Origin: G963668345 sp965226215
GTDB taxonomy: Bacteria; Acidobacteriota; Terriglobia; Bryobacterales; UBA6623
DNA: 64,000 nt
NCBI GenBank assembly: GCA_965226215.1
Contig: CBDDCH010000002.1
Span: forward strand, 4,650,001 to 4,714,000
Reading direction: 5' to 3'
Below, in pieces: positions 37,891 to 47,397 of the stretch; the stretch's first letter is position 1, and each line of letters starts with the position of its first letter. A model generated the notes under the pieces. It was given only the letters and a program-made list of their open reading frames with translations. It ran no database searches and was not told the DNA's origin. A program made the position numbers and the translations under genes.

Positions 37891-37913
37891 CGCTCGCGTA
37901 CGCGAATCTGGGA

Positions 37914-38026
37914 TCGCGGGGACAGGCAACCGAGTGAACCTCGTCCGCGCCACGAGGATGGCCGGGTTTTTGTCTGTCGTAGCCCCGAACATAGAACCGT
38001 CCGGGGTGCCTGTCCCCGTTTTTTCA
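37914..38026 (+). repeat. REP-like inverted repeat with T-tract
   Basis: GGGGACAGGC near 37917 faces its complement GCCTGTCCCC near 38007-38016, which is followed by TTTTTT. It is like the REP elements linked to RAYT transposases in other bacteria. It could also act as a terminator just upstream of ileS. Confidence 0.55.
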
Positions 38027-38119
38027 CCATTTTTCAAAGTGAAGCCGGAACCCAGTCAGCCCCGTTCTTCTGCCACGCTGTTGCCGCGATACGCTGAGGG
38101 CGTTGCCTAAACCGAACGG

Positions 38120-41100
38120 GTGAGTCCATCACAGTCCATGAGTGACCCGAAATTCACCCAGGCACGTCCTATTGTCAACTTCCCCGAGGTCGAGTCGTCG
38201 ATTCAGCGATTCTGGCAGGAGAATGGGATCTTCGAGAAAAGCCTCAAGAACCGCGAGGGATGCCCCAAGTTTGTCTTCTACGAAGGTCCGCCGACGGCAA
38301 ACGGGATACCCCACAACGGCCATGTGCTGACGCGTGTCATCAAAGACATCTTCTTGCGTTACCGAACGATGCGGGGTTATTACGTCCCCCGCAAGGCGGG
38401 CTGGGATACGCATGGGCTGCCGGTCGAGGTCGAGGTCGAAAAGGAGCTCGGCATCCACGGCAAAGAGGCGATCGAAAAATACGGGGTCGAGCGCTTCGTA
38501 CTTCGTTGCATGCAATCAGTGTTTCGCTACACCGAAGAGTGGGAAGGCATGACGAATCGGGTGGGCTTCTGGGTTGATCTCTCCGACGCCTACGTCACCT
38601 ACCACCGCAGCTACGTCGAAAGCGTCTGGTGGGCGCTCTCTGAGTTGTTCCGCAAGGGGCTTCTCTATCAAGGACACAAAATTGTCTGGTGGTGGCCACA
38701 AGGCGGTACGGCGCTCTCCTCGGGCGAGGTTGGGTTGGGCTACAAGACGGTCGATGACCCCTCCGTTTACGTGGCTCTCCCGCTCGAAGACGAGCCTGAC
38801 ACGTCACTGTTAGTGTGGACCACGACTCCCTGGACCCTGCCAGCCAACCAGTACGTCGCTGTTCACCCCGACTACGACTATGTGCAGGTGCAAGAGGATG
38901 GTCGCAGCCTCGTCGTCGCGGCCGCGCTGCGCGAAACAATCGCCGAAAAGATCGGCCGAGAGTTGCCTGTCGAGAAGGAGTTCAAAGGGGAAGCCCTTCT
39001 GGGGCGACGTTACCGGCCACCGCTCGACTACTTCTATCCTCAGTACAGGAATCGTGAGATAGAACTAGCCGCAGGGGGCCGGGAGCCTGTGATGTGGACG
39101 GTGCTGGCAGGCGACTTCGTCGAGCTCGATCAGGGGACGGGGCTCGTTCACGAAGCCCCGGCGTTCGGCGAAGTGGACTACGAATTGTTCCGTCATAACG
39201 CTGCCCGTTACAAAAACCCGGACGACGTCCCTCTCCTTTGTCCGGTGGCGCCCGACGGTAAGTTCACGTCCGAAATTCCCGACTTGGCCGGCACATGGGT
39301 GAAGGATGCCGATCGGCTCATCATCCAGGCCCTGAAAGAGAGCGGGGTGTTGCTCCATCGGGAAAACTACCGCCACGACTACCCTTTCTGCTGGAGAGCC
39401 GACGACGATCCCCTGATTCAATACGCGCGTCCGGCGTGGTTCATTCGCACGACCGAAAGAATCCAAAAAGCTATTCAGAACAACGAGAAGATCAACTGGT
39501 TGCCGGAGCACATCGGCACGGGACGGTTCGGTGACTTCTTGGCCAATAACGTGGATTGGGCGCTGTCGCGGGAACGCTACTGGGGAACGCCACTCAATAT
39601 TTGGATCAACGACGAAAGCGGAAAGATGCAGGCACCAGCCTCCGTCAAAGAGATCGAGACGAAAAACCCGAACGCCTTCGACCATTTCCGGCGCGATCGG
39701 AAAGCGAAGCCCGAACTTTCCGAGCACTTGATGGTCCACAAGCCGTGGATCGACGAGGTCACTTGGACCGAGCCGGGCGAACCCGGCGTCTACCGGCGTG
39801 TTCCTGAAGTCATCGACGCGTGGTTCGACTCCGGCTGCATGCCGTTCGCCCAGTTCGGATTTCCACACCAGGGAAAGGATCAATTCGCGGACGCTTTTCC
39901 CGCTGATTTCATCACCGAAGCCATCGACCAGACGCGCGGGTGGTTCTATTCGCAGCTCATGATTTCGACACTGCTGTTTGATGGCGAAACGCAGCGGCGA
40001 CTCGGCCTCAAACCGCGAGACTACCCTCATCCGTTCCGGACCTGCATGGTGCTGGGGCATGTCACCGATCCCAGCGGCAAGAAGGAGTCGAAATCGAAGG
40101 GCAACTACACGCCTCCGGAACTCATTTTCAACCGCGTCGCCCAGGACTTTGCCGTGGTGACCGCTGAGGACGCGCGACTCGATGTCTCCGACGGACAGGT
40201 CTTGCTGAGCCGTGAAGACATCGAGGCGATGGACCTGGTTCCCGGCGCCGGAATGAAGGTGCATCGGCCCGATCGCAGCGATGCTGAGCTGACTCTTGAA
40301 GTTCAGCAGGGCAAGCGGTTACCCCGGCGGTTGGCGGTCCTTTCGGAATCGGACCGAGAAAAACTGAGCGTGACGGCGCCTTCGAAAGGCGTCAAGGTTC
40401 TAACGACCGAGGTTCCGCGCTTGCCCGACCAGGAGCGGGTGACCGTTGAAAGCCCCTCTTCGTCGGCGCCCGGCGCGGATGCTTTCCGGTGGTTTTTCTT
40501 TGCCGGCAACCCACCCTGGTCTTCCACGCGGCATTCGCTGGGCAACGTACGGACTCTGCAAAAGGAGTTTCCTCTCAAGCTCCGCAATGTTTACTCGTTC
40601 TTCACGATCTACGCGAATATCGACGGCTTTGATCCTGCGGCGATGAAAGGCCGCCCGGTAGCCGAGAGGACACTGCTGGACCGTTGGATTCTCTCAGAAT
40701 TAGCTCTGCTCACTCTCCGCGTAACCGAGCTCATGGACGGCTACCGCGCCTATGACGCAGCGGGCCAGCTATCGGCCTTCGTCGACGGGCTGTCGAACTG
40801 GTACCTGCGCCGCAGCCGTGACCGCTACTGGAAGAGTGATTTCGATGCCGACAAAGAAGACGCATACGCCACGCTCTACGAAGCGCTGGTCACTTCCGTC
40901 AAATTGGCCGCTCCCTTCGTGCCTTTTATGGCGGAGGAGATCTACCAGAATCTGGTTACGGGGCCTTTCGGCAAAAGCGGCCCGGAGAGCGTTCACCTTT
41001 GCGATCACCCCGAAGCGGACGAGAGGCACATCGACCGCGCTCTTTCCGATGAAATGGCAATGGTTCGCAACATCGTTTCGCTGGGGTTGCGTGTTCGCAC

Positions 41101-41791
41101 CGACCACCGTCTGAAAGTCAGGCAGCCGCTTTCCGAAGCCGAGGTCGTCTTGCCGGATCCCGAGCAGCGGGAAACGCTGCGTCCTTACGGCCAACTTATC
41201 GCAGACGAATTGAACGTACACCAAGTGGAGTTTGTCCGTGGAGGCAGGGAACACGTCCGCTACGTTGCACGGCCGAACTTCCGACGGCTTGGGCCGCGGC
41301 TGGGCAAGAAGATGCCGTTAGCGAAGCAAGCGTTCGCCTCAGTCGATGCAGCCGCCCTGCGAAACGACTTGCTGTCGAAGGGAGCGGCAGAGATTGAGCT
41401 CAACGGCGACAAACTCGTTCTCGAGCCGGATGATGTCGAGGTCCTTGTCGAGTCCGCTGGGCACTATGCTGCCGCCGGTGACCGCACAACCGTGGTTGTC
41501 CTCAACACCGAGCTGAACGACCAGCTTCGCGAAGAAGGTTTCTATCGCGAGCTGTTGCACCGCGTACAGAATCTGCGTAAGGAACTCGATATCGAATACA
41601 CGCAGCGCATTCGGCTCTCGATTCAAGGGTCCGAGCGCCTGCGCAGGATACTGGCAGCCAACGAAGAGCATTTCAAAGCGGAAACTCTTTGTATAGAGCT
41701 TCGCAACGACGACGGCATGTGGGACGGCGCTCAGCAAAAACAGTTCGACATCGAAGGCGAGGAAGTGACCGTTTCGCTGGCGCCGTCTTAA
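38120..41791 (+). CDS. ileS: Isoleucyl-tRNA synthetase with a long insertion
   Basis: A 1223-aa class I synthetase charging tRNA-Ile. The HIGH motif is PTANGIPHNGH (about residue 60) and the KMSKS motif is KESKSKGN (about 654). Residues GWDTHGLPVEVEVEKELG place it with the eukaryote-like IleS2 group. The editing domain (WTTTPWTLPANQY) and C-terminal anticodon domain are present. Between KESKSKGN and GADAFRWFFF are about 125 residues where I expect about 25, so roughly 100 residues are inserted. The start could be GTG 38120 or ATG 38138; neither has a clear ribosome binding site. Confidence 0.94.
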   Translation: MSPSQSMSDPKFTQARPIVNFPEVESSIQRFWQENGIFEKSLKNREGCPKFVFYEGPPTANGIPHNGHVLTRVIKDIFLRYRTMRGYYVPRKAGWDTHGLPVEVEVEKELGIHGKEAIEKYGVERFVLRCMQSVFRYTEEWEGMTNRVGFWVDLSDAYVTYHRSYVESVWWALSELFRKGLLYQGHKIVWWWPQGGTALSSGEVGLGYKTVDDPSVYVALPLEDEPDTSLLVWTTTPWTLPANQYVAVHPDYDYVQVQEDGRSLVVAAALRETIAEKIGRELPVEKEFKGEALLGRRYRPPLDYFYPQYRNREIELAAGGREPVMWTVLAGDFVELDQGTGLVHEAPAFGEVDYELFRHNAARYKNPDDVPLLCPVAPDGKFTSEIPDLAGTWVKDADRLIIQALKESGVLLHRENYRHDYPFCWRADDDPLIQYARPAWFIRTTERIQKAIQNNEKINWLPEHIGTGRFGDFLANNVDWALSRERYWGTPLNIWINDESGKMQAPASVKEIETKNPNAFDHFRRDRKAKPELSEHLMVHKPWIDEVTWTEPGEPGVYRRVPEVIDAWFDSGCMPFAQFGFPHQGKDQFADAFPADFITEAIDQTRGWFYSQLMISTLLFDGETQRRLGLKPRDYPHPFRTCMVLGHVTDPSGKKESKSKGNYTPPELIFNRVAQDFAVVTAEDARLDVSDGQVLLSREDIEAMDLVPGAGMKVHRPDRSDAELTLEVQQGKRLPRRLAVLSESDREKLSVTAPSKGVKVLTTEVPRLPDQERVTVESPSSSAPGADAFRWFFFAGNPPWSSTRHSLGNVRTLQKEFPLKLRNVYSFFTIYANIDGFDPAAMKGRPVAERTLLDRWILSELALLTLRVTELMDGYRAYDAAGQLSAFVDGLSNWYLRRSRDRYWKSDFDADKEDAYATLYEALVTSVKLAAPFVPFMAEEIYQNLVTGPFGKSGPESVHLCDHPEADERHIDRALSDEMAMVRNIVSLGLRVRTDHRLKVRQPLSEAEVVLPDPEQRETLRPYGQLIADELNVHQVEFVRGGREHVRYVARPNFRRLGPRLGKKMPLAKQAFASVDAAALRNDLLSKGAAEIELNGDKLVLEPDDVEVLVESAGHYAAAGDRTTVVVLNTELNDQLREEGFYRELLHRVQNLRKELDIEYTQRIRLSIQGSERLRRILAANEEHFKAETLCIELRNDDGMWDGAQQKQFDIEGEEVTVSLAPS

Positions 41792-41885
41792 GCTTTTGCG
41801 GGAAAACGTATAAGTTGACCCACCCGGGCAGGGCGCGCCGGAGCGATCTTCGAAAAACAAGCGGCTAATCAACACGCTCAGCCTC

Positions 41886-42614
41886 ATGGATTCCGCGAAC
41901 AAGCTCCTCTCGGCCAAGAAAATCCCACCCAGAGAGCGGCTTATCTTCGCGCTCGACCTCCCCACGGTGGACGCCGCCCAGCAGATGGTCGACGCACTGG
42001 GCGAAAGCTGTCAGTTCTACAAGTTGGGCCTAGAGTTGTTCATGGCCGGCGGATACTTTGAGCTAGTAGATGCGCTTATTGCCCAGGGCAAGAAGGTTTT
42101 CGTGGACCTCAAGTTTTTCGATGTGCCCCAAACCGTCGAACGCGCGGTGCGACGGCTGGATGGGAGAAGCGTTTCGTTTACTACCGTCCATGGCAACGAC
42201 GCGATCTTGGAAGCCGCATGCTCGGCAAAAGGCGACACTAAGATTCTTGCGGTCACCGTCCTCACCAGCCTAGACGCGGGAGACTTGAAAGACCTTGGGT
42301 TTCAGTGTGATCCCAAAGAGCTTGTCCTCTCGCGCGCTCGCCGTGCGCTTGCGATCGGCTGTGACGGCGTGATCTCCTCGGGTCTCGAAGCCGCTGACCT
42401 TAGGCGCGAGCTCGGCGATCGGCTGCTGATCGTGACGCCGGGCATCCGCCCCGTGGCCAACGTCGATGACCAGAAGCGCGTTGTCAGCGTCGAACAGGCT
42501 TTTCTCAACGGGGCCGACTATATCGTCGTCGGACGCCCGATCAAAAACGCCCCCGACCCCCGCCAAGCCGCCGAAGACATCCAACAGACGATTGCGAAGG
42601 TGTTTGAGTCTTGA
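41886..42614 (+). CDS. pyrF: Orotidine 5'-phosphate decarboxylase
   Basis: A 242-aa protein that makes UMP in pyrimidine synthesis. It shows FALDLPTVDAA, the catalytic DLKFFDVPQTV, TVLTSL, VTPGIRP and the phosphate-binding GADYIVVGRPI. Length is normal. It is 94 bases after ileS on the same strand and may be cotranscribed. Confidence 0.95.
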   Translation: MDSANKLLSAKKIPPRERLIFALDLPTVDAAQQMVDALGESCQFYKLGLELFMAGGYFELVDALIAQGKKVFVDLKFFDVPQTVERAVRRLDGRSVSFTTVHGNDAILEAACSAKGDTKILAVTVLTSLDAGDLKDLGFQCDPKELVLSRARRALAIGCDGVISSGLEAADLRRELGDRLLIVTPGIRPVANVDDQKRVVSVEQAFLNGADYIVVGRPIKNAPDPRQAAEDIQQTIAKVFES

Positions 42615-42640
42615 GCGGACAACAATGGCCGTCGCATTCC

Positions 42641-42670
42641 TGGCCGGCAAGATTGCCGGCCCGTACTCGA
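42641..42670. repeat. Small GGCCGGCAAG-type hairpin repeat
   Basis: GGCCGGCAAGATTGCCGGCC followed by CGTACTCGA. The same hairpin with one change and a similar 3' tail is at 48662-48691, and a related one lies within the repeat at 12536-12670. Confidence 0.65.
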
Positions 42671-42744
42671 AGCCAGGATCGCCAAGAGTGGCGGTCACTA
42701 CCGGAAACCAGGATCACGAAAATTGCCGCTTGGCACGAAGCGCT

Positions 42745-43176
42745 TCATTTGCGTGCCACCGCCGTGATTTCGATTCTGGCCTTACCCGCGAGACCCGCAA
42801 CGCCGACCGTGGTGCGGGCGGGGCGGTCCTTCTTGAAATACTGTGTGTAGACGGCATTCATTCGGGAGAACAGCGAGATATCGGTCAGAAAGACTTTCAC
42901 GTCGACGACGTCGGAATAGCGGTAGCCGGTAGCCTCCAAGATGATGCCGATGCGCTTGAAGGTATTGTGAACCTCGTCTTCGAACTTGTCAGGATATTGC
43001 CCGCTTTTGAGGTCAGAACCCGTCTGCCCGGCACAATATAACGTGTCGCCAAACTGAACGCCCGGACTGAAGGGCATGCCGGTGGGGAATTCGGGCGGAT
43101 AGATAATCTTCTTCTCGGCGGCGAAGGTCGAAACGGCCACAGTCAACAGAAGGAGTGATACGGTCAGGGTTTTCAT
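42745..43176 (-). CDS. RidA-family protein with signal peptide
   Basis: A 143-aa Rid/YjgF/UK114-type protein. Cytosolic RidA hydrolyses reactive enamine/imine intermediates. Here the N-terminus (MKTLTVSLLLLTVAVSTFAAEK) is a signal sequence, so it should act in the periplasm. The conserved substrate-binding Arg is in RPARTTVGVAGL. It is monocistronic, opposite to its neighbours. The family identity is sure; the role outside the cytosol is unknown. Confidence 0.88.
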   Translation of the reverse strand: MKTLTVSLLLLTVAVSTFAAEKKIIYPPEFPTGMPFSPGVQFGDTLYCAGQTGSDLKSGQYPDKFEDEVHNTFKRIGIILEATGYRYSDVVDVKVFLTDISLFSRMNAVYTQYFKKDRPARTTVGVAGLAGKARIEITAVARK

Positions 43177-43493
43177 TGTTGGATACGCTCCTGGAGATTA
43201 GTTTGTACGAAACCGGAGCCGAACCCGTCAAGGTCTCCAGCACTAGCCGGGCTTAGGGTGGACCCTGCGCCAGCACGGCAGTGCTTCAAACGGCCATCGG
43301 TGTTTAGGAATGGGCGAACGGACCGTCACGACCGGCTAGGCAGGCAGGAATGACTATCCCACTCGTGCATCCCCCCAAGGCCAACGCTCCGAGCGGCGCC
43401 GTGAAGCCCACAACCGGACCCTTCATTTGACGCGTTTTCCGCCTGCTCACTAAAATCAAGGCGAAGCACCCCTCTTCATCGCCCCCACAAATC

Positions 43494-46328
43494 ATGCTGG
43501 ATCGGATCACCATACGCGGAGCTCGCGAACACAACCTCAAGGACATTCATCTTGAGATTCCCCGTAATAGCTTCTCCGTCATCACGGGCCTAAGCGGTTC
43601 CGGCAAATCGTCGCTGGCGTTCGACACGATCTACGCCGAGGGGCAACGCCGCTACGTCGAGACGCTCTCTCCCTACGCCCGGCAGTTCCTCGATCAAATG
43701 GAGCGGCCTGACGTCGATTCGATCGAAGGACTTAGCCCGGCGCTGTCCATCGAACAGAAGACTTCCAGCCGCAGCCCTCGGTCGACGGTCGGGACGATCA
43801 CGGAGATCTACGACTACCTCCGTCTGCTGTATTCCTCGATCGGTACGCCCCATTGTCCGACCTGTGGCATCCCCATCAGCCGGCAGTCAAGTGATCAAAT
43901 CGTAGCCCAAATCATCGAGCGGCAACTAGGTAGACGGGTGATGATTCTGGCTCCGGTCGTTCGCGGCCGGAAGGGCGAGTTCAAGAAGGAGTTCGAGCGG
44001 CTGGCCCAACGGGGCTTTCTGCGCGCGAGAGTCGATGGCGAGGTCCTCCCACTCGATGAGGAGATTCGTTTGAACCGGCGGCGGAATCACACGATCGAGG
44101 TTATCGTCGACCGCCTCAGCGTGCGCGAGGGCTTGGAGAGACGACTGACGAACTCCGTTAACACGGCGACACGGCTCTCCAATGGGTTGGTCCTGGTCGC
44201 GGAACCGGGAGGTGACGAGCGGTTGTACTCCGAGAAGCTGGCTTGCACTCGCTGCGGAGCCAGTGTGCCTGCCCTTGAGCCGCGATCGTTTTCCTTCAAC
44301 AGTCCTTACGGCGCCTGTGGGACGTGCTCCGGCCTGGGTAGTCTTTGGGGCTTTGACCCTGACAAGGTGATTGTCGACCCATCGAAACCGCTTCTCGAGG
44401 GCGGGATGGCGGCAGCCCTGCTTTCTCCCACCATTGCGAGGCCTCTGAAGTCCGCCGCGAGGAAAGCCCGCATCCGGCTTACGAAACCCTTCGAAGAGCT
44501 TTCCGAAGGCCACCAAAATGTGATGCTCTTTGGGAGTAACAAGGGTGCTCGCAGTGCGCAATCTGACGCCGACTTCCCCGGGTTGCTAGGGTTGCTCGAC
44601 GATGGGAGTGACGAATGGAATGAGGAAGTTTGGTCAGAGCGTCTTCAGCATTGGCGCGACCAATTTACTTCGCCGGTCCCGTGCAAGGCATGTGGAGGAC
44701 AGCGCTTACGCCCAGAGAGCCTGGCCGTGAAGGTCGGGGGTGTTTCCGTCGCCGGCGTCGCTCGATTGCCGATCGAGGGAGCGCTACGTTTCGTCGATGG
44801 CCTGCAACTAAATGATCGCCAGCGGCAGATCGCCGGACGGCTGGTGGACGAGGTTCGAAAAAGGCTGCAGTTTCTCGTTTCCGTGGGGCTGGACTACATG
44901 AGTCTAGATCGATCCGCGGCAACACTCTCGGCCGGTGAAGCTCAGCGGGTTCGGCTGGCCACCCAAATCGGGTCGCAGTTGCGTGGCGTGCTCTATGTCC
45001 TTGACGAGCCGTCGATCGGATTGCATGCCCGTGACAACGACCGTCTGCTCAACACGCTAGCCCAACTTAGGGACATGGGAAACACCATTGTGGTTGTCGA
45101 ACATGATCTCGAAACGATTCAACGGGCGGACTATGTTGTGGACCTTGGTCCCGCCGCCGGAAGGCTGGGCGGCCAAGTCGTCGCAACCGGCGTTCCCGCC
45201 GAAATCGGGCGCTGCGCGAAATCCCTTACGGGGCAGTACCTGAGTGGCAAGAAACAAGTCCCATTCCCGGCGAAGCGCCGTTCGCCAAATGGGAAATTCC
45301 TCACGGTTCGCAACGCTCAGCATCACAACCTCAAGAGCATCAACGTAGAGTTTCCGCTCGGGATGTTGATTGTCGTCACCGGCGTGTCCGGCAGCGGCAA
45401 ATCGACGCTGGTCAATGACATTCTCTACCCTGTGCTGGCCAGGAAGATCTATCGGTCTCGAGGGAGCGCAGGACGCCATCGAGGCATCGACGGGCTGGAC
45501 CAGATCGATAAAGTCGTCCGCATCGATCAGTCGCCGATCGGGCGAACTCCGCGCTCTAATCCCGCCACCTACACCGGCGTCTTCACTGCAATCCGAGCGC
45601 TCTACGCGATGCTTCCCGAGTCCCGCGCACGCGGCTATAAGCCGGGGCGGTTTAGTTTCAATGTCAAAGGGGGGCGGTGTGAGACCTGCCGAGGCGACGG
45701 CCAGCGGCGAATCGAAATGAGCTTCCTTCCCGACGTTTACGTCACCTGCGATGCCTGTCGCGCACGTCGCTACAACTACGAAACACTCGAGGTCAAATAC
45801 AAAGGCCTCTCGATTGCCGACTTGCTCGAGTCGACGGTCGACGATGCGTTGCCCGTGATGGAAAACATTCCTCAAATCCGCACGAAGCTACAGACGTTGT
45901 CCGACGTAGGTCTGGGTTATATTCATCTTGGTCAGTCAGCGACCACGCTTTCGGGCGGCGAAGCCCAGCGCATCAAGCTCTCCCGCGAGCTAAGCAAGCG
46001 CCAGACAGGACAGACGCTATATTTGCTGGACGAGCCGACAACCGGACTCCACTTTGATGACATCCGCAAGCTCCTGGAGGTGCTCGATCGGCTGGTAGAG
46101 TTGGGGAATACCGTCATCGTCATCGAACATAACCTGGATGTGATCAAGTGCGCCGACTGGATTATCGACCTCGGTCCTGAAGGGGGTGAGAAAGGGGGCG
46201 AGGTCGTGGCGTGTGGCCCGCCGGAAGAAATCGTAAAGTGCCGCAAAAGCTACACCGGGAGGGCACTGGAAAAAGTTGTGGGCGAGCCTAAACGGTCGCG
46301 CCGGCAAAAGCGAACCCGCGGAAACTAG
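43494..46328 (+). CDS. uvrA: Excinuclease ABC subunit A
   Basis: A 944-aa nucleotide-excision-repair damage sensor with two ABC ATPase modules. Walker A motifs GLSGSGKSSLAFDTIYAEGQ (about residue 32) and GVSGSGKSTLVNDIL (about 632) are seen, with ABC signatures LSAGEAQRVRLA and LSGGEAQRIKLS. Zinc modules appear as CTRCGASVPALEPRSFSFN with CGTCSGLG and CETCRGDGQRRIEM with CDAC. Length is normal. A tail of basic residues ends it. The start is an ATG at 43494. Confidence 0.96.
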   Translation: MLDRITIRGAREHNLKDIHLEIPRNSFSVITGLSGSGKSSLAFDTIYAEGQRRYVETLSPYARQFLDQMERPDVDSIEGLSPALSIEQKTSSRSPRSTVGTITEIYDYLRLLYSSIGTPHCPTCGIPISRQSSDQIVAQIIERQLGRRVMILAPVVRGRKGEFKKEFERLAQRGFLRARVDGEVLPLDEEIRLNRRRNHTIEVIVDRLSVREGLERRLTNSVNTATRLSNGLVLVAEPGGDERLYSEKLACTRCGASVPALEPRSFSFNSPYGACGTCSGLGSLWGFDPDKVIVDPSKPLLEGGMAAALLSPTIARPLKSAARKARIRLTKPFEELSEGHQNVMLFGSNKGARSAQSDADFPGLLGLLDDGSDEWNEEVWSERLQHWRDQFTSPVPCKACGGQRLRPESLAVKVGGVSVAGVARLPIEGALRFVDGLQLNDRQRQIAGRLVDEVRKRLQFLVSVGLDYMSLDRSAATLSAGEAQRVRLATQIGSQLRGVLYVLDEPSIGLHARDNDRLLNTLAQLRDMGNTIVVVEHDLETIQRADYVVDLGPAAGRLGGQVVATGVPAEIGRCAKSLTGQYLSGKKQVPFPAKRRSPNGKFLTVRNAQHHNLKSINVEFPLGMLIVVTGVSGSGKSTLVNDILYPVLARKIYRSRGSAGRHRGIDGLDQIDKVVRIDQSPIGRTPRSNPATYTGVFTAIRALYAMLPESRARGYKPGRFSFNVKGGRCETCRGDGQRRIEMSFLPDVYVTCDACRARRYNYETLEVKYKGLSIADLLESTVDDALPVMENIPQIRTKLQTLSDVGLGYIHLGQSATTLSGGEAQRIKLSRELSKRQTGQTLYLLDEPTTGLHFDDIRKLLEVLDRLVELGNTVIVIEHNLDVIKCADWIIDLGPEGGEKGGEVVACGPPEEIVKCRKSYTGRALEKVVGEPKRSRRQKRTRGN

Positions 46329-46408
46329 TCTTCTCCACAAGCAACTTCCGCCAGAGTCTCCGTAAGCAACGAAGAAGCGTAGCGTACTGGTAGCATAAGG
46401 GGCCAGTC

Positions 46409-47272
46409 GTGTCAGAAGAATCCCCGGAACACCCGTTGAGTGGAGTTGGGCAGCCTGCTATTGAGGCGTTGAGCCCGGATGGCAACCAGGGGCCCGCTTT
46501 TCCGGATGCCGCCTCGCCAAGTGCCGAATCCTCGCCTAGCGGATGGACCTATTGGGATCTGCTGCTGCTGCTGCTGCTGTCGGTTCCCGCACTGATCTTC
46601 TCTATCGTTGTTACGGTAGCCGGTTATTACGCTGTCAAGTATGGCATGGGCTCGGGGGTCGAGCTGGCAGAAGTGCTTGGCAGCCCTTTGGTCGCTGTCG
46701 TCACCCACTTTGTGTGGTGGACCATTCTTCTCAGCTTCATGTACGCGGTCATCACGGTCAAGTATCGTTTACCTTTTGGGGACTCGATCGGCTGGCGTCG
46801 ACTCGGGAGGCCGGGACTACACACGGTTCTCTACTGTTGGGGAGGAGTCGCGCTGGCGTTCTCCGTGGGTGCAATTGCAAGTGTAATTTCCATGCCCACC
46901 GAACCGCTTCCTATTGAGCAACTACTGAGGGATCGTCAAGCGGTTCTTGTTCTCGCAGTCTTCGGGGTTCTGATCGCGCCGCCTGTCGAAGAGATGGCCT
47001 TTCGCGGTTTTCTCTACCCCGTGGTTGAGAGATCGTACGGCAAGAGTGCCGCCGTCCTGGTGACGAGTGCGATCTTCTCGGCGCTACACGGATGGCAGTA
47101 CGGATGGCATTGGCAGATCCTCCTGTTGCTGCTCTACGTCGGTATCGTATTTGGCGTGCTTCGCGCCAGGACCGGGTCCCTAGTGCCCTCAACACTCGTC
47201 CATTGTGCTTACAACGCCACACTTTTCGCGGCGCTGATCTTTGGAGCGGATGAGTTTCAGAGAATGCAGTAA
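46409..47272 (+). CDS. CPBP-family intramembrane protease
   Basis: A 287-aa membrane protein. After a soluble N-terminal stretch (about residues 1-45) come several transmembrane helices. The CPBP (CAAX/Abi) motifs are APPVEEMAFRGFLYP (the EExxxR glutamates), SALHGWQYGWHW (His) and HCAYNA (His/Asn). Such proteins cleave membrane substrates. The start is GTG at 46409, 80 bases after uvrA. The substrate is unknown. Confidence 0.87.
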   Translation: MSEESPEHPLSGVGQPAIEALSPDGNQGPAFPDAASPSAESSPSGWTYWDLLLLLLLSVPALIFSIVVTVAGYYAVKYGMGSGVELAEVLGSPLVAVVTHFVWWTILLSFMYAVITVKYRLPFGDSIGWRRLGRPGLHTVLYCWGGVALAFSVGAIASVISMPTEPLPIEQLLRDRQAVLVLAVFGVLIAPPVEEMAFRGFLYPVVERSYGKSAAVLVTSAIFSALHGWQYGWHWQILLLLLYVGIVFGVLRARTGSLVPSTLVHCAYNATLFAALIFGADEFQRMQ

Positions 47273-47397
47273 CACGTCTGCCGGTGTCGTGGGGCCGTTG
47301 ACGATTTGGCGAGGAGAAAAGTGATGCTGTCAAGTAGGCTGCTGTGTCAGATCTCTGAATCTGCATTGGCGGATCATTGTCCGCGCTGAGTACGAAT

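Noticed and set aside
39065..40264. A 399-codon minus-strand frame inside ileS
   Set aside because: Mirror frame of a conserved synthetase with no recognisable motifs.
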